A DNA stretch of 64,000 bases from Betaproteobacteria bacterium (GTDB lineage Bacteria; Pseudomonadota; Gammaproteobacteria; Burkholderiales; CAIKXV01): contig CANGYF010000006.1 of NCBI GenBank assembly GCA_947458265.1, positions 163,605-227,604 on the forward strand. Direction: 5' to 3'. Below are positions 54,332 to 62,744 of the stretch, in pieces; within the stretch, counting starts at the first letter, position 1; every line of letters starts with the position of its first letter. The position numbers were made by a program, and so were the translations under genes. The notes under the pieces are model-generated. The model did no database searches. It was not told the origin of the DNA and saw nothing but the letters and a program-made list of their open reading frames with translations.

Positions 54332-55057
54332 GTGCTGAACCTGCTGCGCTCGATCGTGTTCGCGCTGGCCGCGGCGCTGATCACACCACCCTATGCGTTG
54401 CTTGCGGTGGCGCTCTTCTTCCTGCCACCGATGACGCGCTACCGGATCATCTCGACCTGGTCGGTGGCGATCGTCTGGCTGGCCCGCATCATCTGCGGCG
54501 TGCGCTGGACGGTCACCGGGCTCGATCGATTGCCCGCCGCACCTTCCATCATCCTGGCCAAGCACCAGTCGGCCTGGGAGACGCTCGCTTTCCAGGCCAT
54601 CTTCCCGCCACAGGTCTGGGTGCTCAAGCGCTCGCTGCTCTGGGTGCCCTTCGTCGGCTGGGGCATCGGCATGCTTTCACCGATCGCGATCGACCGCAGC
54701 CAGCGCATCCGCGCGCTCAAGCAGACGCTCGAGCAGGGCCGCGCGCGCCTGGCGAAAGGATTCTGGGTGGTCGTGTTCCCCGAGGGCAGCCGGGTCGATC
54801 CGGGCACGCGCGGCACCTGGCAGATCGGCGGTGCATGGCTCGCCGCGCACGCCGGCGTACCGGTGGTTCCGGTCGCGGTGAACTCGGGCGAACTGTGGCC
54901 GCGCAATGGCTTCATCAAGCATCCCGGGACGATCGAGGTAGTCATACTGGATCCGATCGATCCGACCGGCATGAAGGCCGAGGCATTGAGCAAACTGGTC
55001 GAGCAGCGCGTCGAGGACGCGATGCTGCAATTGAACGGAAAGGCAAGAAGCCGTTGA
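54332..55057 (+). CDS. plsC: 1-acyl-sn-glycerol-3-phosphate acyltransferase
   Basis: Membrane acyltransferase of 241 aa that makes phosphatidic acid. GTG start at 54332. The N-terminal helices (LLRSIVFALAAALITPPYALLAVALFFLPP) precede the catalytic motif KHQSAWETL, in which Glu replaces the Asp of the classical HX4D, as is common in this subgroup; VVFPEGSRVDPG is the substrate motif. The stop overlaps the start of the metalloprotease gene in TTGA. Confidence 0.9.
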   Translation: MLNLLRSIVFALAAALITPPYALLAVALFFLPPMTRYRIISTWSVAIVWLARIICGVRWTVTGLDRLPAAPSIILAKHQSAWETLAFQAIFPPQVWVLKRSLLWVPFVGWGIGMLSPIAIDRSQRIRALKQTLEQGRARLAKGFWVVVFPEGSRVDPGTRGTWQIGGAWLAAHAGVPVVPVAVNSGELWPRNGFIKHPGTIEVVILDPIDPTGMKAEALSKLVEQRVEDAMLQLNGKARSR

Positions 55058-55884
55058 GCATCCCGCAGCAAGCAGTAGTACCCCTTCCCGCCCCGCACCC
55101 CGCGCAGGAAGCTGTCCCAGGCAAGACCCCGGCCACGGCGCGCGCACTCGCAGCGCGCGGCACGCACCTCGACACCGACCAGGTCGGGGTGATCGAGCTC
55201 GACGGCCAGGCGGTGGAATACACGATGCGCAGAAGCGTGCGCCGCAAGCGGGCGATGCTGAGCCTCTCCGACCGTGGACTGATCCTCGCATTGCCATTGC
55301 GGATGTCCGCGCGTTCCATCGAGACCTTCCTGCAGCACAGCCATCCCTGGCTGCGCCGGCACCTTCCACGCTGGCAGGCGAACGCCCATCCGCACCTGGA
55401 CCTGGCCGCGCTGCAGCGCGTGCTCTGGCTGGGCGAGTCTCTGGCGCTCGACGTGCATGCAGGCACCATGCCGACGGTCGAGCAGGCAGACGCACGCTTC
55501 AGGGTGTCCCAGCCCGATCCGACAGACCTGGGCGCGGTGCGCCAGTCGCTGCGCAGCTGGATCCAGGCACGTGCGCTGCCGCACTTCGAAGCGCGCGCAC
55601 GCCACTTCGCGCCGGTGGTGGGCGTGGACGTGCCTCCGATCAAGCTGACCAGCGCACGTACCCTCTGGGGCAGTTGCACCCCGGCCGGACTGGTGCGGGT
55701 GAACTGGCGCCTGATGCAGGCACCGGTCCACCTGATCGACTACGTGGTGGTGCATGAACTCGCGCACCTGGTCGAAGCCAACCATTCCGGACGCTTCTGG
55801 GACGTGGTCGAGCGGGGCTACCGAGACCATCGGCAGGCCCGGCGTGAACTGAGCGAGTGGCAGCGCCGGCTGGCCCTGCTTTGA
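55054..55884 (+). CDS. YgjP-like metal-dependent hydrolase (DUF45/M48 type)
   Basis: Putative zinc metallopeptidase of 276 aa. TTG start at 55054 overlapping the plsC stop. Zinc ligands are in YVVVHELAHLVEANHSGRFWDVV (HExxH plus later His). The strand TSARTLWGSCTPAGLVRVNWRLMQAPVHLIDY is typical of YgjP/DUF45 proteins. The N-terminal 45 residues are Pro/Ala-rich and not part of the domain. Substrate unknown; last gene of the glyQ cluster. Confidence 0.86.
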   Translation: MSIPQQAVVPLPAPHPAQEAVPGKTPATARALAARGTHLDTDQVGVIELDGQAVEYTMRRSVRRKRAMLSLSDRGLILALPLRMSARSIETFLQHSHPWLRRHLPRWQANAHPHLDLAALQRVLWLGESLALDVHAGTMPTVEQADARFRVSQPDPTDLGAVRQSLRSWIQARALPHFEARARHFAPVVGVDVPPIKLTSARTLWGSCTPAGLVRVNWRLMQAPVHLIDYVVVHELAHLVEANHSGRFWDVVERGYRDHRQARRELSEWQRRLALL

Positions 55885-56091
55885 GTCATGGTCTTGCACC
55901 CGGCGCCCGGCACCCGGTGTGCGCAAGCCGCGCCGCCGCTTCAGGCGAGGCCGGCAGGCCTGCGTGCTAACATCTTTTCCATGATCAACACGCCCCCTGC
56001 CGCCTCGTGCGCGGCGCCGGTAGGCAGGCCCGCAGGGTACGTGGCAGATACCGTCCCTGCCACTGTCCCACGGCGCCGTTCGAGATCCGGC

Positions 56092-56220
56092 ATGCGTACG
56101 CTGGCAGCGGGTGCGATCGTGGTACTGGTGGCCTTCGTAACCGTGCAGGCAGGCGGATGCGGGTTCAAGACCCCGCTGCAATTGCCCAAGAAGGCCGCGC
56201 CGGCGAAGCCGGCTTCCTGA
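56092..56220 (+). CDS. lptM: LPS translocon maturation chaperone LptM (small lipoprotein)
   Basis: Lipoprotein of 42 aa. The ATG at 56092 gives MRTLAAGAIVVLVAFVTVQAGGCGFKTPLQLPKK: signal helix, Cys and then the conserved CGxKxPLxLP motif of LptM/YifL, which helps LptD oxidative folding in the outer membrane. An upstream ATG at 55981 in the same frame would add a non-signal leader and is unlikely. lysA follows 26 bp downstream, the classic lptM-lysA pair. Confidence 0.88.
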   Translation: MRTLAAGAIVVLVAFVTVQAGGCGFKTPLQLPKKAAPAKPAS

Positions 56221-56246
56221 ACTGCCACGCTGACCGGAGCAACACG

Positions 56247-57530
56247 ATGGATGCGATGTTCCACCTTCGCGGCGGCTCGCTGCAGGTAGAAGATGTACCC
56301 CTGCAGGCGGTCGCCGAGCGTTTCGGTACGCCGACCTACGTCTATTCGCGCGCAGCCCTGGCGGGCGCGTACCGCGCGTTCGAATCCGCGTTCGCAGACG
56401 CACTGGCTCGCGTGCCCTCGCGCGCGACGGACGCGCCCGCGCCGCTCGTCTGCTACGCGGTGAAGGCGAATCCGAACCTCGCGATCCTCGGCCTGTTCGC
56501 ACGAATGGGCAGCGGCTTCGACATCGTGTCGGCCGGCGAGCTTGCTCGGGTGGTAGCGGCTGGCGGCGACCCGTCGAAGGTGGTGTTCTCCGGCGTCGGC
56601 AAGAGCGCGGACGAACTGAAGGTCGCGCTCGAGGCCGGCATCCTCTGCTTCAACATCGAGTCGATACCGGAACTGCACCGCCTGGAGGGCGTGGCCGCCG
56701 CGCTCGGACGGGTGGCCCCGGTGAGCATCCGGGTGAACCCGGACGTGAACCCGAACACCCATCCGTACATCACCACCGGGTTGAACGAGAACAAGTTCGG
56801 CGTGAACCACACTGACGCGCTGGGCCTCTACCGTGCGGCACGAGGCTGTCGCCACCTGCGCATCACCGGTATCGACTGCCACATCGGCTCACAGATCACC
56901 GAGATCGCGCCCTATGCGGATGCGCTCGAGCGCATCCTGGAACTGGTCGACCAGCTCGCTGCAGAGGGCATCGTGCTCGAGCATGTGGACCTCGGCGGCG
57001 GGCTGGGCATCCGCTACAGCGAGGAATGCCCGCCATCGGTCGCCGACTATGCGACAACCATTACCCGGGTGTTCGGTAACCGCCCGCAGCGCCTGGTGTT
57101 CGAACCGGGACGCCTGCTCGTGGGCAACGCGGGCCTGCTGCTCACCCGCGTCGAGTACCTGAAGCCCGGGCCGGTGAAGAACTTCGCGATCGTCGACGCT
57201 GCAATGAACGACCTGATGCGCCCGGCGCTCTACGAGGCTTACCACGAGGTGCTGCCCGTGGTGCCGCGCATGGGCGATGCGCAGTGCTACGACGTGGTGG
57301 GCCCGGTCTGCGAAAGTGGCGACTGGCTGGCACGCAACCGGTCCCTCTCGATCGCAGAAGGTGACCTGCTCGCCATCGCATCGGCCGGCGCCTACGGCAT
57401 GAGCATGAGCTCGAACTACAACACGCGGCCACGCGCTGCAGAGGTAGTCATCGATGGTTCACGCATGCACGAGGTACGCGCGCGCGAACGCATCGAGCAA
57501 CTGTTCGAAGGCGAATCACTGCTGCCATGA
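56247..57530 (+). CDS. lysA: Diaminopimelate decarboxylase
   Basis: PLP enzyme of 427 aa for the last step of lysine synthesis. PLP-lysine in CYAVKANPNLAIL; GSGFDIVSAGELARV, GIDCHIGSQI, HVDLGGGLGIRY, FEPGRLLVGNAGLLL and CESGDWLARNR are standard. The N-terminal FHLRGGSLQVEDVPLQAVAERFGTPTYVYSRAAL begins the barrel. Downstream lies an imperfect hairpin at 57550-57581, without a T-run. Confidence 0.97.
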   Translation: MDAMFHLRGGSLQVEDVPLQAVAERFGTPTYVYSRAALAGAYRAFESAFADALARVPSRATDAPAPLVCYAVKANPNLAILGLFARMGSGFDIVSAGELARVVAAGGDPSKVVFSGVGKSADELKVALEAGILCFNIESIPELHRLEGVAAALGRVAPVSIRVNPDVNPNTHPYITTGLNENKFGVNHTDALGLYRAARGCRHLRITGIDCHIGSQITEIAPYADALERILELVDQLAAEGIVLEHVDLGGGLGIRYSEECPPSVADYATTITRVFGNRPQRLVFEPGRLLVGNAGLLLTRVEYLKPGPVKNFAIVDAAMNDLMRPALYEAYHEVLPVVPRMGDAQCYDVVGPVCESGDWLARNRSLSIAEGDLLAIASAGAYGMSMSSNYNTRPRAAEVVIDGSRMHEVRARERIEQLFEGESLLP

Positions 57531-57894
57531 AGCACATGCTGATGCTGCTCGATGCATCGTGCATTCGACGATGGAGCATCGCATTCGTTCCCATGTGTCG
57601 CGAGCGCATCGAAGTCCATGACAGGACGTGAAGTTTCGCTTCGTTACTGTTGTGTTTTATTTTGGATGTGGCATAGAATCGCGACACCAAGCATCCGCGC
57701 GCTTGTCAATAGCCAGAGTCAAGAGTGAGCAGTTGAAGCACGAGGACCCGGGCAGGCAAGCAGGTAAGACCGAAAGTGGCGACTGAGCGAACGCATTGGG
57801 AGTGCAGCTCCGTTCATGTCTTCCTGCTCCACGAGCGCGAACGATAAGTGCTCTGCACGATTGGTCGTGAAAAACTCAATCAAGGAGAAACACG
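57531..57894. other. Intergenic region with the probable promoter of the histone-like gene
   Basis: No gene. A stem with arms CGATG-CATCGT and ACGATG-n3-CATCG (57550-57581) may end lysA. An AT-rich patch follows with TTGTGT at 57650 and TAGAAT at 57674, spaced 18 bases, a good sigma-70 promoter candidate on the plus strand. This would give a 5' leader of about 210 bases before the H1-like gene. Confidence 0.5.
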
Positions 57895-58083
57895 ATGGCT
57901 GCCAAGAAGCCCGCGAAGAAAGCTGCAAAGAAAGTTGCAAAGGCGCCCGCGAAGAAAGCTGCAAAGAAAGTTGCAAAGGCGCCCGCGAAGAAAGCTGCAA
58001 AGAAAGTCGCAAAGAAAGTTGCAAAGGCGCCGGCGAAGAAAGCTGCAAAGAAAGTCGCAAAGAAAGCCGCCAAGAAAGTCTAG
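57895..58083 (+). CDS. Histone-H1-like Lys/Ala repeat protein
   Basis: Highly basic protein of 62 aa made almost entirely of Lys, Ala, Val and Pro. After MAAKK come units of PAKKAAKKVAKA: two of 12 residues, one of 16, then a terminal variant PAKKAAKKVAKKAAKKV. Such proteins (Bordetella BpH1, Pseudomonas AlgP tail, Chlamydia Hc2) bind DNA without sequence preference through the Lys-rich tail. AAGGAG lies seven bases upstream of the ATG, and a strong terminator follows 116 bases after the stop. The composition matches the tail of the SET protein at 23 kb. The role is inferred from composition only. Confidence 0.85.
   Translation: MAAKKPAKKAAKKVAKAPAKKAAKKVAKAPAKKAAKKVAKKVAKAPAKKAAKKVAKKAAKKV
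57910..58080 (+). repeat. In-frame 36-bp and 48-bp tandem repeats inside the histone-like gene
   Basis: Units begin at 57910, 57946, 57982 and 58030. The first two are 36 bp, the third 48 bp by gain of one 12-bp KKVA module, the last 51 bp and variant. Units 1 and 2 are identical, so recent unequal exchange or slippage is likely and length may vary between strains. Confidence 0.85.
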
Positions 58084-58199
58084 TTTTCCAGGACCGAGCT
58101 GAGTCGACTACAGACGAAGCCCAAGACAGCCGGTCCAGCCAGAAAGAGGGAACAGTTCGTATCGGTTACCACTGTTTCTTCCGGCCGGAAGCAAAACCA

Positions 58200-58232
58200 C
58201 CCCCGCAGACGAAAGTCTCCGGGGGTTTTTTT
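58200..58232 (+). terminator. Intrinsic terminator of the histone-like gene
   Basis: CCCCCG and CGGGGG enclose an inner stem AGAC/GTCT with a GAAA tetraloop and one C-C mismatch; seven T follow. Strong terminator on the plus strand. Confidence 0.9.
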
Positions 58233-58288
58233 GTGTCGCCCAGACGGCGCAGCGGCACGTGCCGGGCCGGGTGCACCGCCTGGATACG

Positions 58289-58987
58289 TCAGGCCTTCGC
58301 GATCGGGCGAGCCGGGGTCCGCCTCCATGCGAGGCGCATGCCAAGCAGCAGCGCTAGTATTACGCCGTAGAAAACAGGCTCTCGCACGTCGGCCTTCACC
58401 AGCCACCAGTAGTGCAGCACGCCGATCGCGGTTGCCAGGTAGGCAAGCCGATGCAAAGCGAGCCAGCGCCGCCCGCCGAGCCGGCGCACCATGGCATCGG
58501 TCGACGTGATCGCCAGGGGCACCAGCAGCACGAAGGCAGTGAAGCCCGCCGTGATGAACGGCCGCTTCACGATGTCCTTCAGTATGGCGGCCATGTCGAA
58601 GAACTGGTCCAGCCACAGGTAGGTCACCAGGTGCAGGCAACCGTAGAAGAATGCGGTCAGCCCGAACATGCGGCGCAAGCGCAGCAGCCAGTTCATGCCG
58701 GTCAGCCGGCGCAGCGGCGTGATCGTCAGCGTCACCAGCAGCAGGATCAGTGTCCATTCACCCGTCGAGCGGGTGATGAACTCGATCGGGTTGGCACCGA
58801 GACCGCCGGTGAATGCGCCAGCCGCCAGCCGGGCCAGGGGCACCAGCGCGAGGATGAGGGCGAGGCGCCGGATCCAGGCGATCGCGGAAGCGGAGGGCTG
58901 GCGCAGGCGGGCAAGAACCCTCGCAGTACTGGTGCTGCCGGGTGTACGTCCGCCAGGCGCGCCGCGCGAGGAGGCGACTGCGCCCAC
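58289..58987 (-). CDS. msrQ: Protein-methionine-sulfoxide reductase heme-binding subunit MsrQ
   Basis: Heme-b membrane protein that passes electrons to periplasmic MsrP for repair of oxidised methionines. TGGLGANPIEFITRSTGEWTLILLLVTLTITPLRRLTGMNWLLRLRRMFGLTAFFYGCLHLVTYLWLDQFFD and LHRLAYLATAIGVLHYWWLVKADV are MsrQ hallmarks with the heme His residues. The start is not certain: no ATG exists in frame, and GTG codons at 58987, 59029 and 59119 are possible; the last would overlap galU. 58987 gives 232 aa, closest to the family. No msrP gene is in the window. Confidence 0.9.
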   Translation of the reverse strand: MGAVASSRGAPGGRTPGSTSTARVLARLRQPSASAIAWIRRLALILALVPLARLAAGAFTGGLGANPIEFITRSTGEWTLILLLVTLTITPLRRLTGMNWLLRLRRMFGLTAFFYGCLHLVTYLWLDQFFDMAAILKDIVKRPFITAGFTAFVLLVPLAITSTDAMVRRLGGRRWLALHRLAYLATAIGVLHYWWLVKADVREPVFYGVILALLLGMRLAWRRTPARPIAKA

Positions 58988-59069
58988 CCCGTCCGGAAGC
59001 AGGCGGCCCGGGCCTGCAGCCCGGGGCACGCCTGAAGGTGGCGTGCGTGCGGACTGCGGCGGATCCTGG

Positions 59070-59978
59070 TCAGGCGGCAGCGCGATCTCGCTCGTCGGCG
59101 GGCAGGCTCGCAGCGACACCGCGAAGGTGCGCGATGAACTCTTCGCTCACATCGGGGTGGCTCATCGCGAAGGCGATGGTCGCCTTCAGGTAGCCGATCT
59201 TGGAACCGCAGTCGTAGCGTGTGCCCTGGAACTCGTAGGCCAGCACCTGCTCCTGCGTGAGCAGCGATGCGATCGCATCGGTCAGCTGGATCTCGCCGCC
59301 CTTGCCAGGGAGTACGTTCGCCAGGTGTTCGAAGATGCGCGGCGACAGGATGTAGCGGCCGACAACACCCAGCGTCGAAGGCGCTTCCGCAGGCTTGGGC
59401 TTCTCGACGATGCCGTCGATCTGGTGCACGTCGTTCAGCGTCGAGCCGCAGCGCACGATGCCGTACTGGTCGGTATCCTCGCGCTCGACGTTCTGCACGC
59501 CGATCACCGAGCGGCGGTAGTAGCTGTAGCGCTCGACCATCTGCGTCATCACCGAAGGCCTGGCATCGATCAGGTCGTCGGCAAGGATGACGGCGAACGG
59601 CTCGTCGCCCACCAGCGGACGTGCGCAGAGCACGGCATGGCCGAGGCCGAGAGTCTCTGGCTGGCGGATGAACACGCAGTGCACTCCGGGCGGCAGGATG
59701 CCGCGCACCATCGCCAGCAGCTTCTGGTTGCCACGCTCTTCCAGCGCTGCCTCGAGCTCCGCGGCCTTGTCGAAGTGGTCTTCGATCGCACGCTTGTTGC
59801 GGCCGGTGACGAAGATCATCTCGGTCATGCCGGCTGCCACCGCTTCTTCGACCGCGTACTGGATCAGCGGCTTGTCGACGACCGGCAGCATCTCCTTCGG
59901 ACTGGCCTTGGTGGCGGGCAGGAACCGGCTGCCCATGCCTGCGACCGGGAATACGGCCTTCGTGATTTCGCGCTTCAT
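59070..59978 (-). CDS. galU: UTP--glucose-1-phosphate uridylyltransferase
   Basis: Nucleotidyltransferase of 302 aa making UDP-glucose for exopolysaccharide and [43 protein letters not shown] is the nucleotide-binding start; [26 protein letters not shown] contains the metal site; [11 protein letters not shown] and [11 protein letters not shown] complete the motif set. It lies downstream of manC on the same strand, 43 bp away. Confidence 0.96.
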   Translation of the reverse strand: MKREITKAVFPVAGMGSRFLPATKASPKEMLPVVDKPLIQYAVEEAVAAGMTEMIFVTGRNKRAIEDHFDKAAELEAALEERGNQKLLAMVRGILPPGVHCVFIRQPETLGLGHAVLCARPLVGDEPFAVILADDLIDARPSVMTQMVERYSYYRRSVIGVQNVEREDTDQYGIVRCGSTLNDVHQIDGIVEKPKPAEAPSTLGVVGRYILSPRIFEHLANVLPGKGGEIQLTDAIASLLTQEQVLAYEFQGTRYDCGSKIGYLKATIAFAMSHPDVSEEFIAHLRGVAASLPADERDRAAA

Positions 59979-60021
59979 TCGGAATCTCCTTGGTTCAATG
60001 CACCGTACGGCCGCATCGTAC

Positions 60022-61446
60022 TCAGCTGCGATTGTAAGTGTCTTCGAAGCGGACGATGTCGTCCTCGCCCAGGTAGGTGCCCGACTGGACCTCGATCAGT
60101 TCGAGCGGGATGCGACCGGGATTTTCCAGGCGGTGCTTCACGCCCAGCGGAATGAAGGTCGACTCGTTCTCGGTAAGCATCACGACATCTTCACCGCGGG
60201 TGACGCGCGCAGTACCGCGCACGACGATCCAGTGCTCCGCTCGGTGGTGGTGCATCTGCATCGAAAGCTTCGCGCCGGGATTGACGGTGATGCGCTTGAC
60301 CTGGAACCGGTCGCCGGTATCGACCGACTCGTAGGTGCCCCACGGACGGTGCACCCTGCGGTGGATCACGCCCTCGGTGCGCTTCTGGCTCTTCAGCTTG
60401 TCGACGATCTTGCGCACGCCCTGCACGCTCTCGCGATGCGAAACGAGGATGGCATCAGGCGTCTCGACCACGACGATGCCATCGACGCCGATCGCGGTGA
60501 CCAGCCGGCTCTCCGAGTAGAAGTAGCTGTTGCTGACATCCTCGAGTACCGTCTGGCCTTCGGTGACGTTGCCATCGGCATCCTTGACGCCGACGTCCCA
60601 CAGCGCCTTCCAGGAACCGAGGTCGGACCAGTCGTAGTCGACCGGTCGCACGGCGGCGAGCGAGGTGTGCTCCAGCACTGCATAGTCGACCGAGTTCGAC
60701 GGGCAGCGCTCGAGCGCCGCCTGCGACAGGCGGGTGAAGTCGAGGTCACGCTGGCCTTCCGACAGGGCCTCGCGACAGGCGGCCAGCATCGCTGGCTGCA
60801 GCCGCTCGAGTTCAGACAGGAACACCTTGGCCGGGAACAGGAACATGCCGCTGTTCCAGAAGTAGCTGCCTTCGGCGACAAAGCGCTCGGCACGGGCCAG
60901 GTCGGGCTTCTCTATGAATTTCGCCACGGCGCTGCAGGCATCGTCGCCTGCCAGCGGCGTGCCGCAGGCGATGTATCCGTAGCCAGTCTCGGCCCAGCGC
61001 GGACGGATGCCGAAGGTCACGAGATGGCCGGCGCGCGCCGCGGGTACCGCCGCCATTACTTCTGCGCGGAACGCCGCAGCATCAGCGATCAGGTGGTCGG
61101 ACGGCAGTACAAGCATAAGGCCGGCGGGATCCTGCGCGACGATGCTGAGCGCTGCGACCGCGATCGCCGGGGCGGTATTGCGGCCCACTGGCTCGAGGAT
61201 GATGTCGCGCGCCTGGACATCGATCTCCTGCAGTTGCTGGGCGATCAGGAAACGGTGGTCATTGTTTGCGAGGATCGTCGGCGCGCAGGAATCCGCAAGC
61301 CCGACGGTGCGCAGGACCGTCGCCTGCAGCAGGCTGTGGTCGCCATGGAACTTGAGGAACTGCTTCGGCAGCGCCTCCCGCGACAGCGGCCATAGACGGG
61401 TGCCCGAACCACCGGACAGGACCACCGGATGAATGCTCATGTACAA
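60022..61446 (-). CDS. manC: Mannose-1-phosphate guanylyltransferase/mannose-6-phosphate isomerase
   Basis: Bifunctional enzyme of 474 aa for GDP-mannose. The N-terminal transferase has [33 protein letters not shown] and FIEKPD; the C-terminal type II isomerase cupin has [44 protein letters not shown] with the metal His residues. The start is ATG at 61446 or 61440. It and galU supply sugar nucleotides for surface polysaccharide. A long intergenic region with palindromes precedes it. Confidence 0.95.
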   Translation of the reverse strand: MYMSIHPVVLSGGSGTRLWPLSREALPKQFLKFHGDHSLLQATVLRTVGLADSCAPTILANNDHRFLIAQQLQEIDVQARDIILEPVGRNTAPAIAVAALSIVAQDPAGLMLVLPSDHLIADAAAFRAEVMAAVPAARAGHLVTFGIRPRWAETGYGYIACGTPLAGDDACSAVAKFIEKPDLARAERFVAEGSYFWNSGMFLFPAKVFLSELERLQPAMLAACREALSEGQRDLDFTRLSQAALERCPSNSVDYAVLEHTSLAAVRPVDYDWSDLGSWKALWDVGVKDADGNVTEGQTVLEDVSNSYFYSESRLVTAIGVDGIVVVETPDAILVSHRESVQGVRKIVDKLKSQKRTEGVIHRRVHRPWGTYESVDTGDRFQVKRITVNPGAKLSMQMHHHRAEHWIVVRGTARVTRGEDVVMLTENESTFIPLGVKHRLENPGRIPLELIEVQSGTYLGEDDIVRFEDTYNRS

Positions 61447-61807
61447 ACCTCGGCTGGTTAGGAATCCTGCATGTCTGCAACTGCCGCCCGATCGCTGGCG
61501 CGGCCAGCCTGCCGGCGTACGGCTGCAGGCATCGACACAGGGGTGCAGAGTCTACGGCGCGGCACGTGCACGTGTACGTGGATGATCGCACTGCACCGAA
61601 GTCCGGTGCACGAGTACGCATCATGCACGGCCGACCCGGACGGGTTGTCCATCTTGCCTTTGACTCGTGTTGAATGACGCCGGAACCATACCAACCTTTC
61701 GCGACTGCACGACTACACGAACGCACGACTGCACGATGGCGTCGTGCGAAGCCGGCACGACGTGCAACGGCAACCACAATCAAGGAACATGCCTGGAGGA
61801 TTGACGG
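61447..61807. other. Intergenic region upstream of manC with several palindromes
   Basis: No supported gene. Three inverted repeats are seen: CACGTGCACGTG (perfect 12-bp palindrome, 61563-61574), TGCACCG-N5-CGGTGCA (61592-61610) and CGCACGAC-N11-GTCGTGCG (61722-61748). They are placed upstream of manC on the minus strand and could bind regulators or form RNA hairpins in its leader. Several short repeats of CACGAC also occur between 61700 and 61760. Confidence 0.55.
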
Positions 61808-61832
61808 AAAAAAATCGCCCCTGCGGGGCGAT
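61808..61832 (-). terminator. Intrinsic terminator of the PEP-CTERM gene
   Basis: ATCGCCCC/GGGGCGAT eight-base-pair stem, three-base loop; on the minus strand a run of T follows (A-run 61808-61814 on plus). It lies about 85 bases after the stop of the PEP-CTERM gene. Confidence 0.88.
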
Positions 61833-61915
61833 CCTGATGATGCAGTCGCAGCGCGCGGATAGCGCGCCCCTTGGGCAGGGTCGGGCAGATGCCGGTACCG
61901 TGCGTGCGCCTGTGG

Positions 61916-62686
61916 TCAGGCGTTGCGACGACGACGAGCCGTCCAGAGCCCGACAAGCAGACCGGTGCCCAGCAGCGCGGCACTCGGCGGCACCGGGACG
62001 ACGGTGATGAAGTCCTGACTGCCCAAGGCCGGGTTCCCCCGGACGCTGGTCAGCGCGACCAGCTGCGCGGCGGTGCCGGTCGAGGTGAACGAGAGGTAGG
62101 TCGCGGCAAACCCGTCCGTGCCATCAATCTCGTCGGATACATTGGTGTTCAACCGGAAGCCGCCCGCCGACAGCGAATAGGCATTGCCGGGCAACTCGTG
62201 TACCACTTCCCAGATCGCCAGCTGCATCGCGACGGTCTTCGCGGTGCTGGTGAAGCTGTCGGCAAAGCGGCCATCGCCCAGCATCCTGGTCAGGTCATTC
62301 GCCTTGCCGATACCCATGCCGATGCCGCCGTTGATGCTGTTCGGCGCAGATGCGACGACAACCTTGCTGTAGTTGCTGTACTGCGTGCCGAAGGCGAAGG
62401 TCTGGGCCAGTTCGATGCAATAGGAGAGGAACGGGTTGCTCGACAGGTTCGCCTGCTCGGGGCTGTAGAAACCGCTGAAGCCCCCTGCGTTGACGTTCTG
62501 CACCACGTTGTCGGGGCGGGTGACCTGTACCGCCAATGAACTGTTCGCGAAGCTGAACTGCCTGAGGTAGTCGGCATGTGTCGGTGCGCTCGCCACCAGC
62601 CCACCCAGACCGATGACGACACCTGAGGCAGCGGTTGCAAGGCGGCTTCGAAGGCCGGGCGTACCGTGTTCGAGTTTGTCGGGCAT
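61916..62686 (-). CDS. PEP-CTERM sorting domain protein
   Basis: Exported protein of 256 aa. The ATG at 62686, with GGAG upstream, begins MPDKLEHGTPGLRSRLATAASGVVIGLGGLVASAPTHA, a signal peptide; the ORF-track start is too far upstream. The C-terminus VVPVPPSAALLGTGLLVGLWTARRRRNA carries the Pro motif, helix and Arg tail recognised by exosortase. The middle shows SYCIELAQTFAFGTQYSNYSKV and AMQLAIWEVVHELPG, seen in Cys-containing surface proteins of this class whose function is unknown. Directly downstream of the EpsA-like regulator gene on the same strand. Confidence 0.85.
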   Translation of the reverse strand: MPDKLEHGTPGLRSRLATAASGVVIGLGGLVASAPTHADYLRQFSFANSSLAVQVTRPDNVVQNVNAGGFSGFYSPEQANLSSNPFLSYCIELAQTFAFGTQYSNYSKVVVASAPNSINGGIGMGIGKANDLTRMLGDGRFADSFTSTAKTVAMQLAIWEVVHELPGNAYSLSAGGFRLNTNVSDEIDGTDGFAATYLSFTSTGTAAQLVALTSVRGNPALGSQDFITVVPVPPSAALLGTGLLVGLWTARRRRNA

Positions 62687-62744
62687 CAGTAACTCCAGAT
62701 GGGTTGGCGCAGCGAAGGGACGAACGAACAGAATTTCCACATGC

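Noticed and set aside
54439-56502. 687-aa minus-strand ORF
   Set aside because: Lies opposite plsC, the YgjP-like gene, lptM and lysA; no recognisable domain.
57910-58080. CRISPR-like array
   Set aside because: The repeats are contiguous coding units without spacers.
57816-58370. 184-aa ORF with repeated EESCKESCK
   Set aside because: It is another frame of the histone-like repeat; it has no ribosome-binding site and runs through the terminator.
59587-61395. 602-aa plus-strand ORF
   Set aside because: Shadow of galU and manC, both with complete motifs on the minus strand.
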